From CAYWNA01 sp964459305 (GTDB taxonomy: Bacteria > Planctomycetota > Planctomycetia > Pirellulales > Pirellulaceae): DNA of 64,000 nucleotides. This document shows, piece by piece, positions 34,892 through 44,282 of the stretch. The first letter of the stretch is position 1; each line of letters starts with the position of its first letter. A program made the position numbers and the translations under genes. The notes under the pieces are model-generated. The model ran no database searches. It had not been told where the DNA came from and worked only from the letters and a program-made list of their open reading frames with translations. The stretch lies in assembly GCA_964459305.1 (NCBI GenBank), contig CAYWNA010000010.1:1-64000 (forward strand), read 5' to 3'.

Positions 34892-36124
34892 TCAGGAGGC
34901 CGACTGCTTATCGCGGCTAACCGCCACCTCGAAAATCTTGCCTCGCCGTACGCGGCGAACTGTGAAGACGACGCCTCCGTCTTGAATCTGATCGCCCGGC
35001 TTTGGCACGCGCCCGAATTTTTGGAGCAGCCAAGCGGAAACGCTTCCCGTCGGGTTCGGAATCGCGAGTTGCAGTTCCGATACGACCCGCGACATCGGCG
35101 TGCCTCCACCAATCATCCAGACACCGCCCCTGAGGACGTGGAACATCCGGGGCAGTCGGTCGAACTCGTCTTCCAGTTCGCCCACCAACTCTTCGACCAG
35201 ATCCTCAAGGGTGACCAAGCCCAACGTCTTGCCATCGCGGTCGCAAGCGATCGCCATATGCACGTGCTGCTCGACAAATGCCTTGAGCAAGTCCGACGCA
35301 GAATCGTCAGGCGCCACAAAATGAATAGGCCGGACGATCCCTGCCAAACTGGAGTCGTTCGGATTCATCCGCATGTGGTAGACCAGCTCTTTGAAATTGA
35401 CGTAGCCCACGACACGGTCGCGATTGTCGCCTTCGCAAATGGGAAAACGGGTGTGCGCTTCCAGGTGGGCCGTAATCAAGGCATCACTGGTTGTCTGCGA
35501 AGTGGACAAGAAACTGATGTCTTCGATCGGCAGCATGACCTGCCGGACGTCTAACCCAGACAGACGGACACCGCCCTTGATGATGCGCTCCTGCTGGGCA
35601 CTGATCTGTTTCGAGAGTCGAGCCAGACCGGCCAGCGCGGCGATCTCTTCCACGGTTGGAGTCGCTTCGCTGCGCTGACGTCCTTTGAATGGGACCCACT
35701 GCACCAGGTACAGCAACGGCGTCAGTACAGAAGCCGCGGACCTTAGAGGTCGGGCAATTAGCAGCGCAAAAAAGTGGTTGTGCTTCACGCCCAGCGTCTT
35801 TGGCAGGATTTCCGTGAATTGGAGCATCAAGTAGGTAAACACGAGCGAGAAGACCAAGATCCACTCATCTCCAAAGAGTTCGTCGAACTGCGAGCCGGCA
35901 ATCGAGGCGCCAATCGTGTGGGCCGCCGTGTTGATCAGCAGAATCGCGGCGATAGGCCGGTCGATCCGGCTCTTGAAATCCTGCCAAATCGCTCCCAGCT
36001 TTGGATGCCTCTGGGACAGTTGGGCGACCTGGCTTGGCGTCAGGCTCAGCAACGTCGCTTCCATGAGCGAGCAGAGAGCGGAAACCACTAACGCGAGACA
36101 TACGCTAAAAACGAACAGAGCCAT
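34892..36124 (-). CDS. CNNM/CorC-type transporter (DUF21 + CBS pair + CorC/HlyC domain)
   Basis: A 410-residue membrane protein. Residues 1-190 are the DUF21/CNNM transmembrane domain with an N-terminal signal-like helix. Residues about 205-320 are two CBS domains (VMLPIEDISFLS; FPICEGDNRDRVVGYVNF; LVTLEDLVEELVGEL). The last 80 residues are the CorC/HlyC FAD-like domain with a PKPGDQI motif. Family members export Mg2+ or affect Mg2+/Co2+ homeostasis. GGAGG precedes the start. Confidence 0.9.
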   Translation of the reverse strand: MALFVFSVCLALVVSALCSLMEATLLSLTPSQVAQLSQRHPKLGAIWQDFKSRIDRPIAAILLINTAAHTIGASIAGSQFDELFGDEWILVFSLVFTYLMLQFTEILPKTLGVKHNHFFALLIARPLRSAASVLTPLLYLVQWVPFKGRQRSEATPTVEEIAALAGLARLSKQISAQQERIIKGGVRLSGLDVRQVMLPIEDISFLSTSQTTSDALITAHLEAHTRFPICEGDNRDRVVGYVNFKELVYHMRMNPNDSSLAGIVRPIHFVAPDDSASDLLKAFVEQHVHMAIACDRDGKTLGLVTLEDLVEELVGELEDEFDRLPRMFHVLRGGVWMIGGGTPMSRVVSELQLAIPNPTGSVSAWLLQKFGRVPKPGDQIQDGGVVFTVRRVRRGKIFEVAVSRDKQSAS

Positions 36125-36193
36125 TCATCACTCCTCCTAGCACGGAATCCGACTTAGGACCGCTGCGCGGTTTTGCTCGATTCCTTGCTCAGA

Positions 36194-37816
36194 CTAATGG
36201 GAATTCAAATCTTCCAGCAATCGAAGCACTGCGACTGACGCCTCCGTTTCCTCGATAACGACGGTCTGTGCTCCGGCCCGTCGTAGCGCAGGTTCAGTCG
36301 CCTGATAGCGACAGCGCACGACGGCGGAGCATCGCGAGTTCAGAGTGCGAAGCGTCTTGACGATCTGCAAAGCGATCTGGTCGTCGGGCACGCAGACGAC
36401 GGCGATCCGCGCGTGCGCCGCGTCAGCGCGATCGAGCACCTCCGGGTCGCGCGCATCTCCCGAGACTGTCCGGAAGCCTTGTTGGGCATAGTGGTGGAGA
36501 TTCACCGGGCTCAAATCGATCAGGCAAACATCGACTCCCATGATTTCTAACTGGGACGCTGCTTGGCGTCCGATAGGTCCCACCCCCGCGACGATCGCTT
36601 GCTTGGGCACCGGCAGGACGCGCCCACGGCGTTTTTCCGTCAGATGGTCAGCCAGCGGCCACCGTCGAGTCCAGCGAAGGCCCGTTTTTAGTAGTTGCGG
36701 CGTGAGGATGAGCGTTCCCATCGCCACGAAGAGCATCCGGTTATAGTCGAGTTGGCTGATGAGATTCGCGTGTAGACCCTCGGAGAGAAGCACGAAGGAC
36801 AACTCGCCCAACTGTGCCAGACCTATGCCCATTCCTGCCGCGGCGTGCCAGGGCAATCTGGTGACGCGTAACGCGATCGTTGCCGCGCCCGTCTTGATTA
36901 TGAGGACCGCGAGCAGTCCCATGCACAACAGCACGGGGTTCTCCATCAGAACTCCCACATCCAAGAGCGTGCCCAGACTGACGAAGAACACGGCGCCGAA
37001 GGATTCACGGTAGGGCAAGATCAAGGCGTCGACTTGCCCAGTCAGTCGATTTCCGTTCAAAACCAATCCGGCAGCAAATGCACCCAGGGCTGGAGGGAGC
37101 CCGGCGGCGTTCGCTCCCAAACAAAACCCCACCAACACGATCAAGCCAAATAGAATTACCAACTCCACGCTGCGCAAATTGCTTAGCAGCGGCACTATCC
37201 ATCGCGCGAACACCTCGCGTAACACAGGAATTGCGGCGACAAAGATCATGGAGTTCGTCGCCAACAGCACGTATGCCCATATCTCAAACCCTTGTCCTCG
37301 GCCGGTCAGCAACGGCACTAATAGCATCAGCGGCACCAGGGCCACGTCTTGAAACAGAAGAATGCCAATTGTTCGGCGACCGTGTGGCGAGGCCGTTTCT
37401 CCCCATTCGGTCAACGCCCGGTAAACCAGGACCGTCGAGCTAAGCGCCGTTGCTGCGGCAATCAAGAGCGCCGACTTCCAAGAAACGTCGAACAGGATAC
37501 ATGCCAGCCCCACCGGGATTACGACTAGAAGCATCTGAATGCTGCCACCGACGAAGAAATACTGGCTCAGGCGAGCGAAGTCTTCCAGCGAGAACTCGAT
37601 CCCGATGGCAAAGAGAAGCAAGAGGGCCCCGGCGTGTGCGAGGTGCTCGATTTCCTCCACATCCTCTGCGATCAGCCCCAGGCCGCCGTGACCGATTGCC
37701 GCTCCGGCAAGCAAATACCCGACGAGCATGGACAATCCGAGCCGTCGACAGACGACTCCAGAGATCAGTCCTGCTGCGAGGATGATGAACAGATCATGGA
37801 TCAGTTCGACGATCAC
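36194..37816 (-). CDS. CPA2-family cation:proton antiporter with TrkA-N domain (KefB/YbaL-like)
   Basis: A 540-residue protein starting at GTG 37816 with GGAG six bases before. Residues 1-380 form the Na+/H+ exchanger domain with about 12 helices (LLFAIGIEFSLEDFARL, GILLFQDVALVPLMLL, FVSLGTLLDVG). Residues 400-520 are a Rossmann-fold RCK/TrkA-N domain with VAGVGPIGRQAA. Members exchange K+ or Na+ for H+ and are gated by NAD(H) or glutathione adducts. Its position near CsrA and NhaR suggests pH/salt control. Confidence 0.9.
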   Translation of the reverse strand: MIVELIHDLFIILAAGLISGVVCRRLGLSMLVGYLLAGAAIGHGGLGLIAEDVEEIEHLAHAGALLLLFAIGIEFSLEDFARLSQYFFVGGSIQMLLVVIPVGLACILFDVSWKSALLIAAATALSSTVLVYRALTEWGETASPHGRRTIGILLFQDVALVPLMLLVPLLTGRGQGFEIWAYVLLATNSMIFVAAIPVLREVFARWIVPLLSNLRSVELVILFGLIVLVGFCLGANAAGLPPALGAFAAGLVLNGNRLTGQVDALILPYRESFGAVFFVSLGTLLDVGVLMENPVLLCMGLLAVLIIKTGAATIALRVTRLPWHAAAGMGIGLAQLGELSFVLLSEGLHANLISQLDYNRMLFVAMGTLILTPQLLKTGLRWTRRWPLADHLTEKRRGRVLPVPKQAIVAGVGPIGRQAASQLEIMGVDVCLIDLSPVNLHHYAQQGFRTVSGDARDPEVLDRADAAHARIAVVCVPDDQIALQIVKTLRTLNSRCSAVVRCRYQATEPALRRAGAQTVVIEETEASVAVLRLLEDLNSH

Positions 37817-37921
37817 CGCACTCTCCGTCGATGTGCACGAATGCCGTTGCCGCGACCTTGGGAAAACCGCCGGCGCTGCTCCATTCTAGGCTCATCGCAA
37901 AGTCTCCGTGTCGGCAATTCC

Positions 37922-39226
37922 TCAGAACTTCATCGCCCGCGCGCACTGGAACATCGCATCGAAAAGCGGTGCGATCTCATTCTCTTTGATGCACGAGAAT
38001 GCTACACGTATGTCGAATTCGCCTACAGCGATGACTCCGATACCGAATTCATCGAGGAGCCGAAGTCGGTATGCCTCTGCGGCTATTCCGTTGAGCCGCA
38101 AGCACATGAAGCAACCCGAATTAAAGGGATAAGGTTTCCATGCCGTCGCGAAGTGATCCTTCGCGAGGACCTCCTTTACCTTGGCGGCGCGTGCCCTCAT
38201 GATCCTCAGTTTGTCTTGACGCGCCCTTTCGTAAGAGCCGTCGGACATAGCCCTGAGCAATATGGACTCCGAGTGATGTGGACAGTTGGAAATGGTTCCG
38301 CGGATTAGACCGGCGGCCTTTCTTTCCAGGGCATCGTAGGTGTCAGGCGTTGCGTCGCCTATGCTAAATGTGATAAACCCTGTTCGGAAACCCCAGGCAT
38401 AGTCCTCCACGGTCGCGCCGTCCAGCTTGATGGCAAGAACGTCTTCGTGGCGGTCGGCCAGATATGCGAAAACTGATTCCTTCAGCACATCCGCCTCGTG
38501 GAACAATCCGAAATATGAGTCGTCGCACACGGCCAGCACATCGCAATCGTGTTCTGCCGCCTCGACAAGAGCGTCGCTGATGGCCCCAGCCTCGGCCTGG
38601 GTGGGCGAGTAACCAGTCGGGTCGTTTGGGAAGTTCAAAACGACGATCATCTTCTTCGCGCCCGAGCGATCGAGGACCGTTCGGCGAAATGCATCCGTGT
38701 CCAGGCTTTGACCGTCGGCCGCAAAGAATGGGTGTCGGACTACAGTTGCGCTACGTCGCACACCGAAGATCATGTCGTAGTTACCCCAGTGCATTTCCGG
38801 CACGAGAACAAGGTCTCCCCGTTCGACGAACATGTCGGCAACCATGCTCAATCCGTGGGTGATACCGCTGGTGACTACCGGGAGGCTGAAAGCCTTTTCC
38901 TTCAGAGAGGGGTTCTTTAGAAACAGTAAATCTTCCCATTTGTTTCGCAGTTCTGGAAGTCCTGGAGACGGAGCATACGGAAACAGCTCGTCGGGACTCA
39001 CGCCCGCAAAGTGTTTCATTACCGAACCCAAATGCATCGCCTGACCGTTCTCCTTGGCGATCCCGATCGTGGCGTTGTAGCGAGTCGCCTTTTGATTGGC
39101 CTCTGCGGTCTGAGCGAGAATCCCATTCGGGTAGTACAGTTCTCGCCCCAGCTCGGACAACATTCCGAAAACAAAGGGGCCATCGTGACGTAACGTCTCG
39201 TTTAGATCGATCGCCAACTGATGCAT
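37922..39226 (-). CDS. PLP-dependent aminotransferase, class I/II fold
   Basis: A 434-residue fold-type I enzyme. YAPSPGLPELRNKWEDLL and VVTSGITHGLSMVADMF lie in the cofactor-binding half, VVLNFPNDPTGYSPT holds the conserved Asn-Pro-x-Gly region, and AIKLDGATVEDYAWGFRTGF contains the probable Schiff-base Lys and the phosphate-binding Arg. The context of Lys (KLDG) is unusual compared with SxSK. GGAGGTG precedes ATG 39226 (a GTG lies one codon before). The amino donor and product are unknown. Confidence 0.85.
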   Translation of the reverse strand: MHQLAIDLNETLRHDGPFVFGMLSELGRELYYPNGILAQTAEANQKATRYNATIGIAKENGQAMHLGSVMKHFAGVSPDELFPYAPSPGLPELRNKWEDLLFLKNPSLKEKAFSLPVVTSGITHGLSMVADMFVERGDLVLVPEMHWGNYDMIFGVRRSATVVRHPFFAADGQSLDTDAFRRTVLDRSGAKKMIVVLNFPNDPTGYSPTQAEAGAISDALVEAAEHDCDVLAVCDDSYFGLFHEADVLKESVFAYLADRHEDVLAIKLDGATVEDYAWGFRTGFITFSIGDATPDTYDALERKAAGLIRGTISNCPHHSESILLRAMSDGSYERARQDKLRIMRARAAKVKEVLAKDHFATAWKPYPFNSGCFMCLRLNGIAAEAYRLRLLDEFGIGVIAVGEFDIRVAFSCIKENEIAPLFDAMFQCARAMKF

Positions 39227-39262
39227 CACTCGTCACCTCCCTTCCGCTCGCAGGGCGTCCGG

Positions 39263-39475
39263 CTAGAGACCTTGCCGAGGCGTAAGCGAATGGCCGCATT
39301 TCGGACAGGCGGCGTCATCCCGCGAGACGGCGTAATGGCAATTGGGGCACCTCGGCCTGCGGCTCGCCCGTACTAGGATGGCGACAATAACCAGAGGTGG
39401 AACGACACACACAATTATTCCGAAAATCTCCTGGAGGCCAAACATCGGTTCGAAGTCGTCCATGCGAGTGTCCAT
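39263..39475 (-). CDS. Small membrane protein with zinc ribbon
   Basis: A 70-residue protein. One transmembrane helix (about residues 16-36) is followed by CPNCHYAVSRDDAACPKCG, a four-Cys zinc ribbon. AAGGA precedes the ATG at 39475; the frame from 39535 lacks a site. It is followed after 33 bases by the aminotransferase gene, so they may share a transcript. Function is unknown. Confidence 0.65.
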   Translation of the reverse strand: MDTRMDDFEPMFGLQEIFGIIVCVVPPLVIVAILVRASRRPRCPNCHYAVSRDDAACPKCGHSLTPRQGL

Positions 39476-39605
39476 CGACTTGTCCTTGCTCGGACGAAGC
39501 CGACAGGATGCTTCGCTTCTTGTGTTGCTACCCACTACGGAAGTCGTAACGTCTCCATTTCGATTCGAAGGAGGATTTGTGCTGACTGCGACTTTGCCGA
39601 CGGGC

Positions 39606-39782
39606 TTATTCGTGCGATTCCTGGCTCTTCATTGCCTCATGCACTTCTTTGCGATGAACCGGAACATCTTTGGGCGCCTGGATACCGATTCGGACCCTAT
39701 CGCCCCGAATCTGTAGGACCGTAACCACAATTCTGTCATCGATTACGATCTGCTCACTTTTCTTACGGCTCAATACAAGCAC
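39606..39782 (-). CDS. csrA: Carbon storage regulator CsrA
   Basis: A 58-residue RNA-binding dimer that controls translation of target mRNAs at GGA motifs. After the start codon the sequence reads LVLSRKKSEQIVIDD, with IRGDRVRIGIQAP and VHRKEV (the RNA-binding Arg) later. The start is GTG 39782, preceded by GGAGG at the right spacing; another GTG lies one codon upstream. Length is normal. It is divergent from nhaR, with a shared AT-rich promoter region (39783-40047). Confidence 0.92.
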   Translation of the reverse strand: MLVLSRKKSEQIVIDDRIVVTVLQIRGDRVRIGIQAPKDVPVHRKEVHEAMKSQESHE

Positions 39783-40018
39783 CACGATCCCTCCACCGCG
39801 ACACACGTTTGGTCCGCGAGCGCAAGGTTGAATCGGCGTTCGGTGCAACCGAGAATACCCTGGCGTGATTCGCCGCGGTCACGCCAACGTCGCCGACAAC
39901 TTCTGATAGATTCTGCTTTGACGTCACCTGGCACCCGCACGGGCGTACCGCTAACGGACCCATTGATATTTTCCCATGCGCGGTTACTATAGACAAATAG
40001 AATTAAAGACATCACAGA

Positions 40019-40033
40019 ATAGATAATATCTAT
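40019..40033 (+). promoter_or_regulatory. Perfect 15-bp palindrome before nhaR
   Basis: ATAGATAATATCTAT is an exact inverted repeat around a central A, 14 bases before the nhaR ATG, in an unusually AT-rich stretch. It could be an autoregulatory operator or part of the promoter. LysR proteins bind T-N11-A sites, and this palindrome fits that loosely. Confidence 0.45.
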
Positions 40034-40047
40034 GATTTGGTGCCGAT

Positions 40048-40947
40048 ATGGACTGGCTCAATTATCACCATCTTCTCTATTTTTGGGTCGTTGCGCGGGA
40101 GGGCAGCATTGCCAGCGCTTGCGAGCGACTCCACCTAGCGCAACCAACAATCAGTAGCCAACTCCGGAAGCTCGAGAAATCGATTGGCCAGAGACTATTC
40201 AAACGAGTCGGTCGCAACCTCGTCCTGACCGAAACGGGGCAACTCGTATTGCGGTATGCCGACGAAATCTTCTCCGCGGGGCGTGAGCTGACGGACGTGC
40301 TGCAAGGGAAGCCCACTGGTAGTCCAATGCGGTTCCTGGTGGGGGTCGCCGATGTCGTGCCCAAGCTCATCGCCTACCGTTTGCTTGAACCCGCGTTGGA
40401 TCTACCGGAACCAATCCGAGTAGTCTGTGACGAGGCGAAGGTGGATCATTTGTTGATGGAACTCGCGGTGCACCGATTGGACATCGTGCTTTCGGACTCG
40501 CCGGTCAGTCCCACGACTAATGTTCGGGCATATAGCCATTTGCTTGGCGAATGCGGCGTGTCCGTCTTCGGTACGGCCAATCTCGCCCGCAAGCTGCGAC
40601 CGGGGTTTCCCAAGTCTCTAAATGGCTCGCCATTACTGGTAGCCAGGGAAAACACGGCATTGCGGCGATCGCTGGATTACTGGTTTGACTCGAAGGACAT
40701 CCGGCCTATTATCGTGGGCGAATTTACAGACAGTGCACTCCTGAAAGCCTTTGGGCAGGCTGGCGTCGGCGTTTTTGTCGCACCATCAGTGATCCAGAAC
40801 GAAATCTGCCGGCAGTACCGTGTTCGCCCGATTGGCGAAATTCCGGATGTCCGAGAACGCTTTTATGCCATCTCCGTTGAAAGGAAGCTAAGACATCCTG
40901 CCGTTGTGGCGATTTCCGAAGCGGCTCGCGAGGAAATGTTCACGTGA
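40048..40947 (+). CDS. nhaR: LysR-family regulator NhaR
   Basis: A 299-residue regulator. The N-terminus, MDWLNYHHLLYFWVVAREGS, and the following winged helix-turn-helix match NhaR rather than general LysR proteins. The substrate-binding domain spans residues 90-295. NhaR activates Na+/H+ antiporter genes in response to Na+. No nhaA gene lies in this window; the CPA2 antiporter at 36194-37816 is the nearest candidate target. Confidence 0.85.
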   Translation: MDWLNYHHLLYFWVVAREGSIASACERLHLAQPTISSQLRKLEKSIGQRLFKRVGRNLVLTETGQLVLRYADEIFSAGRELTDVLQGKPTGSPMRFLVGVADVVPKLIAYRLLEPALDLPEPIRVVCDEAKVDHLLMELAVHRLDIVLSDSPVSPTTNVRAYSHLLGECGVSVFGTANLARKLRPGFPKSLNGSPLLVARENTALRRSLDYWFDSKDIRPIIVGEFTDSALLKAFGQAGVGVFVAPSVIQNEICRQYRVRPIGEIPDVRERFYAISVERKLRHPAVVAISEAAREEMFT

Positions 40948-41065
40948 CCTCCCCTCTTTCCCACCGCTGGATGCCGGCCTTCGCCCTGACGGTGCTCCAA
41001 GAACTGGCTGACCGCGCTTCGCTGTGACTTCGCGCAACTTCCTCCTTTCGAAAACGCGAAGCACT

Positions 41066-42427
41066 TCAGCCCGGCTGGGAAGCAACCACCACATCCGCCT
41101 CGGCCTCGATAGCTTGCAGTTTGTAGATCAATGCCCGTCGGCTGATTCCGAGTTTCTTTGCTGCGTGGGTACGGTTGCCGTCGCATTCTCGGAGTGTGGC
41201 CAGGATGGTCGCGCGTTCCACCTGGGACAGGCGGCCGCGGTCCGGTGCATCGCTTGCCTTGCCAGAGCTTTCGCACGCGATCTTGGGCGGCAGATGTTCG
41301 GGCATGATAACATCGCCCCGGCAGAGCAAGCAGGCGCGTTGAATTGCGTTTCGCAGCTCCCTGACATTACCCGCCCACGCATGTGCGAGCAGACAGTTCA
41401 TCGCCTGGGGAGACAGACGAACCGGGCCGCCTGCAAACTCGGTGGCAAAGTGTCGAGCCAGTGGCATGATGTCTTCGCGTCGCTCGCGCACGGGCTGAAT
41501 CGCCAATTCGACAACGTTGATGCGGTAGAACAGGTCGTCGCGAAAACGTCCTTCGGAGACTTCCTTTTCCAGGTCTCGATTGGTGGCGGCCACCAACCGC
41601 GTATCGACGGAGACCGGTACGTCGCTGCCCACCGGCGTGATCTGTCCCGACTCGATGGCGCGTAGCAATTTGGGCTGCAAGGGCAACGGCAACTCGCCAA
41701 TCTCGTCAAGGAACAGTGTCCCGCCATCGGCGGAGCGAAAGAACCCTTGTCGCGCCTCCGAGGCGCCCGTGAACGCGCCCTTGGTGTGGCCGAACAGTTC
41801 GCTTTCCGCCAGAGCCTCTGGCAGGCTGGCGCAGTTGGCGGCGACCGTCGGGCCGGCCGCTCGCGGGCTCCACGTGTGGATCAGCCGCGCAACGACCTCC
41901 TTGCCCGTACCGCTCTCACCTGTGATCAATACCGGAACGTTGGATGGCGCAACGACGGCGGCTGTATCCACTAGATGGCGCATTGCCGGACTCTCGCAGA
42001 CGAACCCTTCCGGCAAGTCCGGATGAGTCCGCTTCACTTGGGCGGATGGCTCAGTTTGTCCGCCGAGGGCATCAGCGATTGCGACTTTCAGCTCGTCCAA
42101 ATCGACCGGCTTGGCCAAGTAGTCATCGGCCCCGCTCTTCATGGCGGCCACTGCCTGCCGCAAGTCGGCGTATGCCGTGATCAGAAGCACGGGGAGATCG
42201 GTAGTGCATTTGCGAATCTCGTTCAATGTCTCAATGCCGTTGATGCCCGGCAAGCGAATGTCCAAGAGGACCATGTCGAGCGAGTGCTGGTTAACGGCTT
42301 CCAGCGCCTGCTCGCCCGAATCCGCTTCGCGCACCCGATAGCCGAGCGTCTCCAAGAACCCACCCAGCAGTTCGCGCTGTGACGGCTCGTCGTCCACGAC
42401 AAGAATTGTCTGCCCTTTTTCAGCCAT
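41066..42427 (-). CDS. Sigma-54-dependent response regulator (ZraR/AtoC-like)
   Basis: A 453-residue activator. The receiver domain has VDDEPSQ and Asp in VLLDIRLPGING (about residue 53). The AAA+ domain has Walker A GESGTGKE, the sigma-54 contact loop GAFTGA, and Walker B GGTLFLDEIGEL. A Fis-type helix-turn-helix (THAAKKLGISRRALIYKL) ends the protein. The ATG at 42427 overlaps the kinase stop by 8 bases; the longer frame from 42775 runs inside the kinase. The likely target is the divergent RND efflux operon, which has a sigma-54 promoter. Confidence 0.94.
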   Translation of the reverse strand: MAEKGQTILVVDDEPSQRELLGGFLETLGYRVREADSGEQALEAVNQHSLDMVLLDIRLPGINGIETLNEIRKCTTDLPVLLITAYADLRQAVAAMKSGADDYLAKPVDLDELKVAIADALGGQTEPSAQVKRTHPDLPEGFVCESPAMRHLVDTAAVVAPSNVPVLITGESGTGKEVVARLIHTWSPRAAGPTVAANCASLPEALAESELFGHTKGAFTGASEARQGFFRSADGGTLFLDEIGELPLPLQPKLLRAIESGQITPVGSDVPVSVDTRLVAATNRDLEKEVSEGRFRDDLFYRINVVELAIQPVRERREDIMPLARHFATEFAGGPVRLSPQAMNCLLAHAWAGNVRELRNAIQRACLLCRGDVIMPEHLPPKIACESSGKASDAPDRGRLSQVERATILATLRECDGNRTHAAKKLGISRRALIYKLQAIEAEADVVVASQPG

Positions 42428-43820
42428 GAATGCCCTCGAGCGAGAAAACCGCGCCCCCGCCTTGTCGCGGTCGATAGCTGGCTTCCCAGCCATGCGCCGC
42501 AGCGATGCGCCGGACAATAGCCAGACCGAGCCCCGTTCCATCGGGGCGAGTCGTATAGTATGGCGTGAACAGTGAACGGACTGCGTCTTCCGACACACCG
42601 GGACCACGATCGGCGACCTCGATTCGGTAACGGCCGCCTTGTTCTGCTTGCATGCCGATGGTGACCCTGTCCACTTCGGGCGCAAACACGATGGCGTTTT
42701 GCGCCAGGTTGAACAGTGCCTGTCGCAGTAACTCCCGATCCGCGCGGATCTGTTGATCCGTGGCCGACTCGTCACACTCCAAGGTCAAGTCTTTCGCCTC
42801 CAGGTCCGGTTGAAGGATCACCGCGAGTTCGCCAACGATTTCATGGATGTCCACAGAGGTTATCTCTGGTTCGCACGGTCTGGCGAACGCCAAAAACTGG
42901 TTGATGCGTGCAGTCACACGGTCGCATTCTTCGATGACCGCACCTGCGTGTGGCCCACGTTCTGAGTTTTCCATCTGACCATCGGCAAGCCGTTGGGTCC
43001 AACCGCGAATGAGTCCCAACGGATTGCGAGTTTCGTGTGCGAGTCCTGCGGCAGCCTGGCTCAACTCGCGCAGGTGCCGAGTTTCGACTTCCAGCACGCG
43101 AGCACGCCCTCGCGCCTCCTCGAGCCGAAAGCTGGCCCGCCAGGCCAGTGCCAGAAAAAAAAGAACGAGCCCCCCGGCAAGCGTCACCGAAATATGCGAC
43201 CAAGCCGACCGATGGGTCAGCATATCACAACGCGACCGGTCCAGCAGAAGAACCGCCCGAAACTGACCGCCCGCGGCAAATGGTCCCTCCCGGTTCGTCG
43301 GATCGTGCCGCCAATGCGCACCATCTCCCAGACCTTGCCCGATGGACATTACCGCGTCGCCAGGCAAGCTACCTTCTACTGGTTGCACAACGAAGGACTC
43401 TACCAGACGAAATCCCGCTTCGTCCCAGTAGTCTCCGGACTCAATGGGAGCGCCGTCGTCAAGTAACTCTGTCGTGCCTGCGCATAGGATGTGTTCGCCG
43501 CTCTCGGACCGGATGCACACGGCCAGCACGTCTTGCGCCTTGACCAACTCGTCCAACATGCCCTGCAGCTGGATTTCAAAGAAACGTCCCAAGCGTCGAT
43601 GCGATCGGATACCGCCGACCAGGGCATTCATAACCGAATGAGATTGTTGGTGAAGCGCTTCGTGGATCAGTGCGAGTTGTTCGCGATACTCCCGATATTG
43701 CCAAACGGCAAAACTGGCCCAAGCAGCTAGCAGCACCAGATAGATTGCAGGACGTTGCCATCGCATGAGTAGTGGGACGGTCGATTGGGCCTCTGGGGTC
43801 TTCGTTGCGTTGGCAAGCAT
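42420..43820 (-). CDS. Membrane sensor histidine kinase (ZraS-like)
   Basis: A kinase of about 466 residues with two transmembrane helices (about residues 22-40 and 222-245) around a periplasmic sensor of about 180 residues. HisKA has AAGLAHETRNPLGLIRG. The catalytic domain has N box (FNLAQNAIVFAP), G1 (DRGPGVS) and G2 (GTGLGLAI). It overlaps the regulator gene at its 3' end, so it is the cognate partner. The start is uncertain among 43766, 43820 and 43940. The layout matches ZraS/HydH-type metal sensors; the ligand is not visible. Confidence 0.9.
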   Translation of the reverse strand: MLANATKTPEAQSTVPLLMRWQRPAIYLVLLAAWASFAVWQYREYREQLALIHEALHQQSHSVMNALVGGIRSHRRLGRFFEIQLQGMLDELVKAQDVLAVCIRSESGEHILCAGTTELLDDGAPIESGDYWDEAGFRLVESFVVQPVEGSLPGDAVMSIGQGLGDGAHWRHDPTNREGPFAAGGQFRAVLLLDRSRCDMLTHRSAWSHISVTLAGGLVLFFLALAWRASFRLEEARGRARVLEVETRHLRELSQAAAGLAHETRNPLGLIRGWTQRLADGQMENSERGPHAGAVIEECDRVTARINQFLAFARPCEPEITSVDIHEIVGELAVILQPDLEAKDLTLECDESATDQQIRADRELLRQALFNLAQNAIVFAPEVDRVTIGMQAEQGGRYRIEVADRGPGVSEDAVRSLFTPYYTTRPDGTGLGLAIVRRIAAAHGWEASYRPRQGGGAVFSLEGIHG

Positions 43821-44282
43821 TCTCCCAAAGTCCCACCGCGAGTCCAAGGTGATCGGCCGAAAAGGTTCCGCTCTATTGTCTGTTCTTGGGGACTGCGGAG
43901 TGTCCTCGTATATTTTCGTCGCGGGCCACATCGCAGCCACAGAGATGCAATCGTCGTGCCGATGAGAACAAACGCGATTCCGAATGCGTGTCGCCTAACG
44001 ATGGCAGTGCTATCAATAGGATAAGGCGCGCAAAACTTGCACACCAGATTGCGGCCTCAACGGCAACAATTGCAGCCAGCGACCCTCCAGGAACGCCTTT
44101 CTGCCTCTGAGTTTGAACCCATTCATTAACAGGAAGGCAGATGGCACCATGGCCAAGATCCTTGGCATACGATTTGCGACATCCAACGGCGCAGGCGGTG
44201 CGCTAGCACCACGACGGAGTTGATACGGTGACGTCGATTGACGAGCAGACTACCAGGACGATGAACGGAGATCACGCCCACA
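43821..44282. other. Divergent control region, kinase / RND efflux
   Basis: About 460 bases separate the sensor kinase gene (minus) and the efflux adaptor gene (plus). It contains the sigma-54 promoter at 44163-44177. TTGC at 44049-44052 and GCAA at 44063-44066 form a weak inverted repeat that could be an upstream activator site about 110 bases before the promoter. A 37-codon minus-strand frame from about 44131 has no known features. Confidence 0.55.
44163..44177 (+). promoter_or_regulatory. Sigma-54 (-24/-12) promoter of the RND efflux operon
   Basis: TGGCAT-ACGAT-TTGC matches TGGCAC-N5-TTGC except one base, with GG and GC in the required spacing. It lies about 105 bases before the adaptor ATG and faces it. 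A sigma-54 activator gene lies just across the divergent region, which makes a chance match less likely. Confidence 0.72.
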
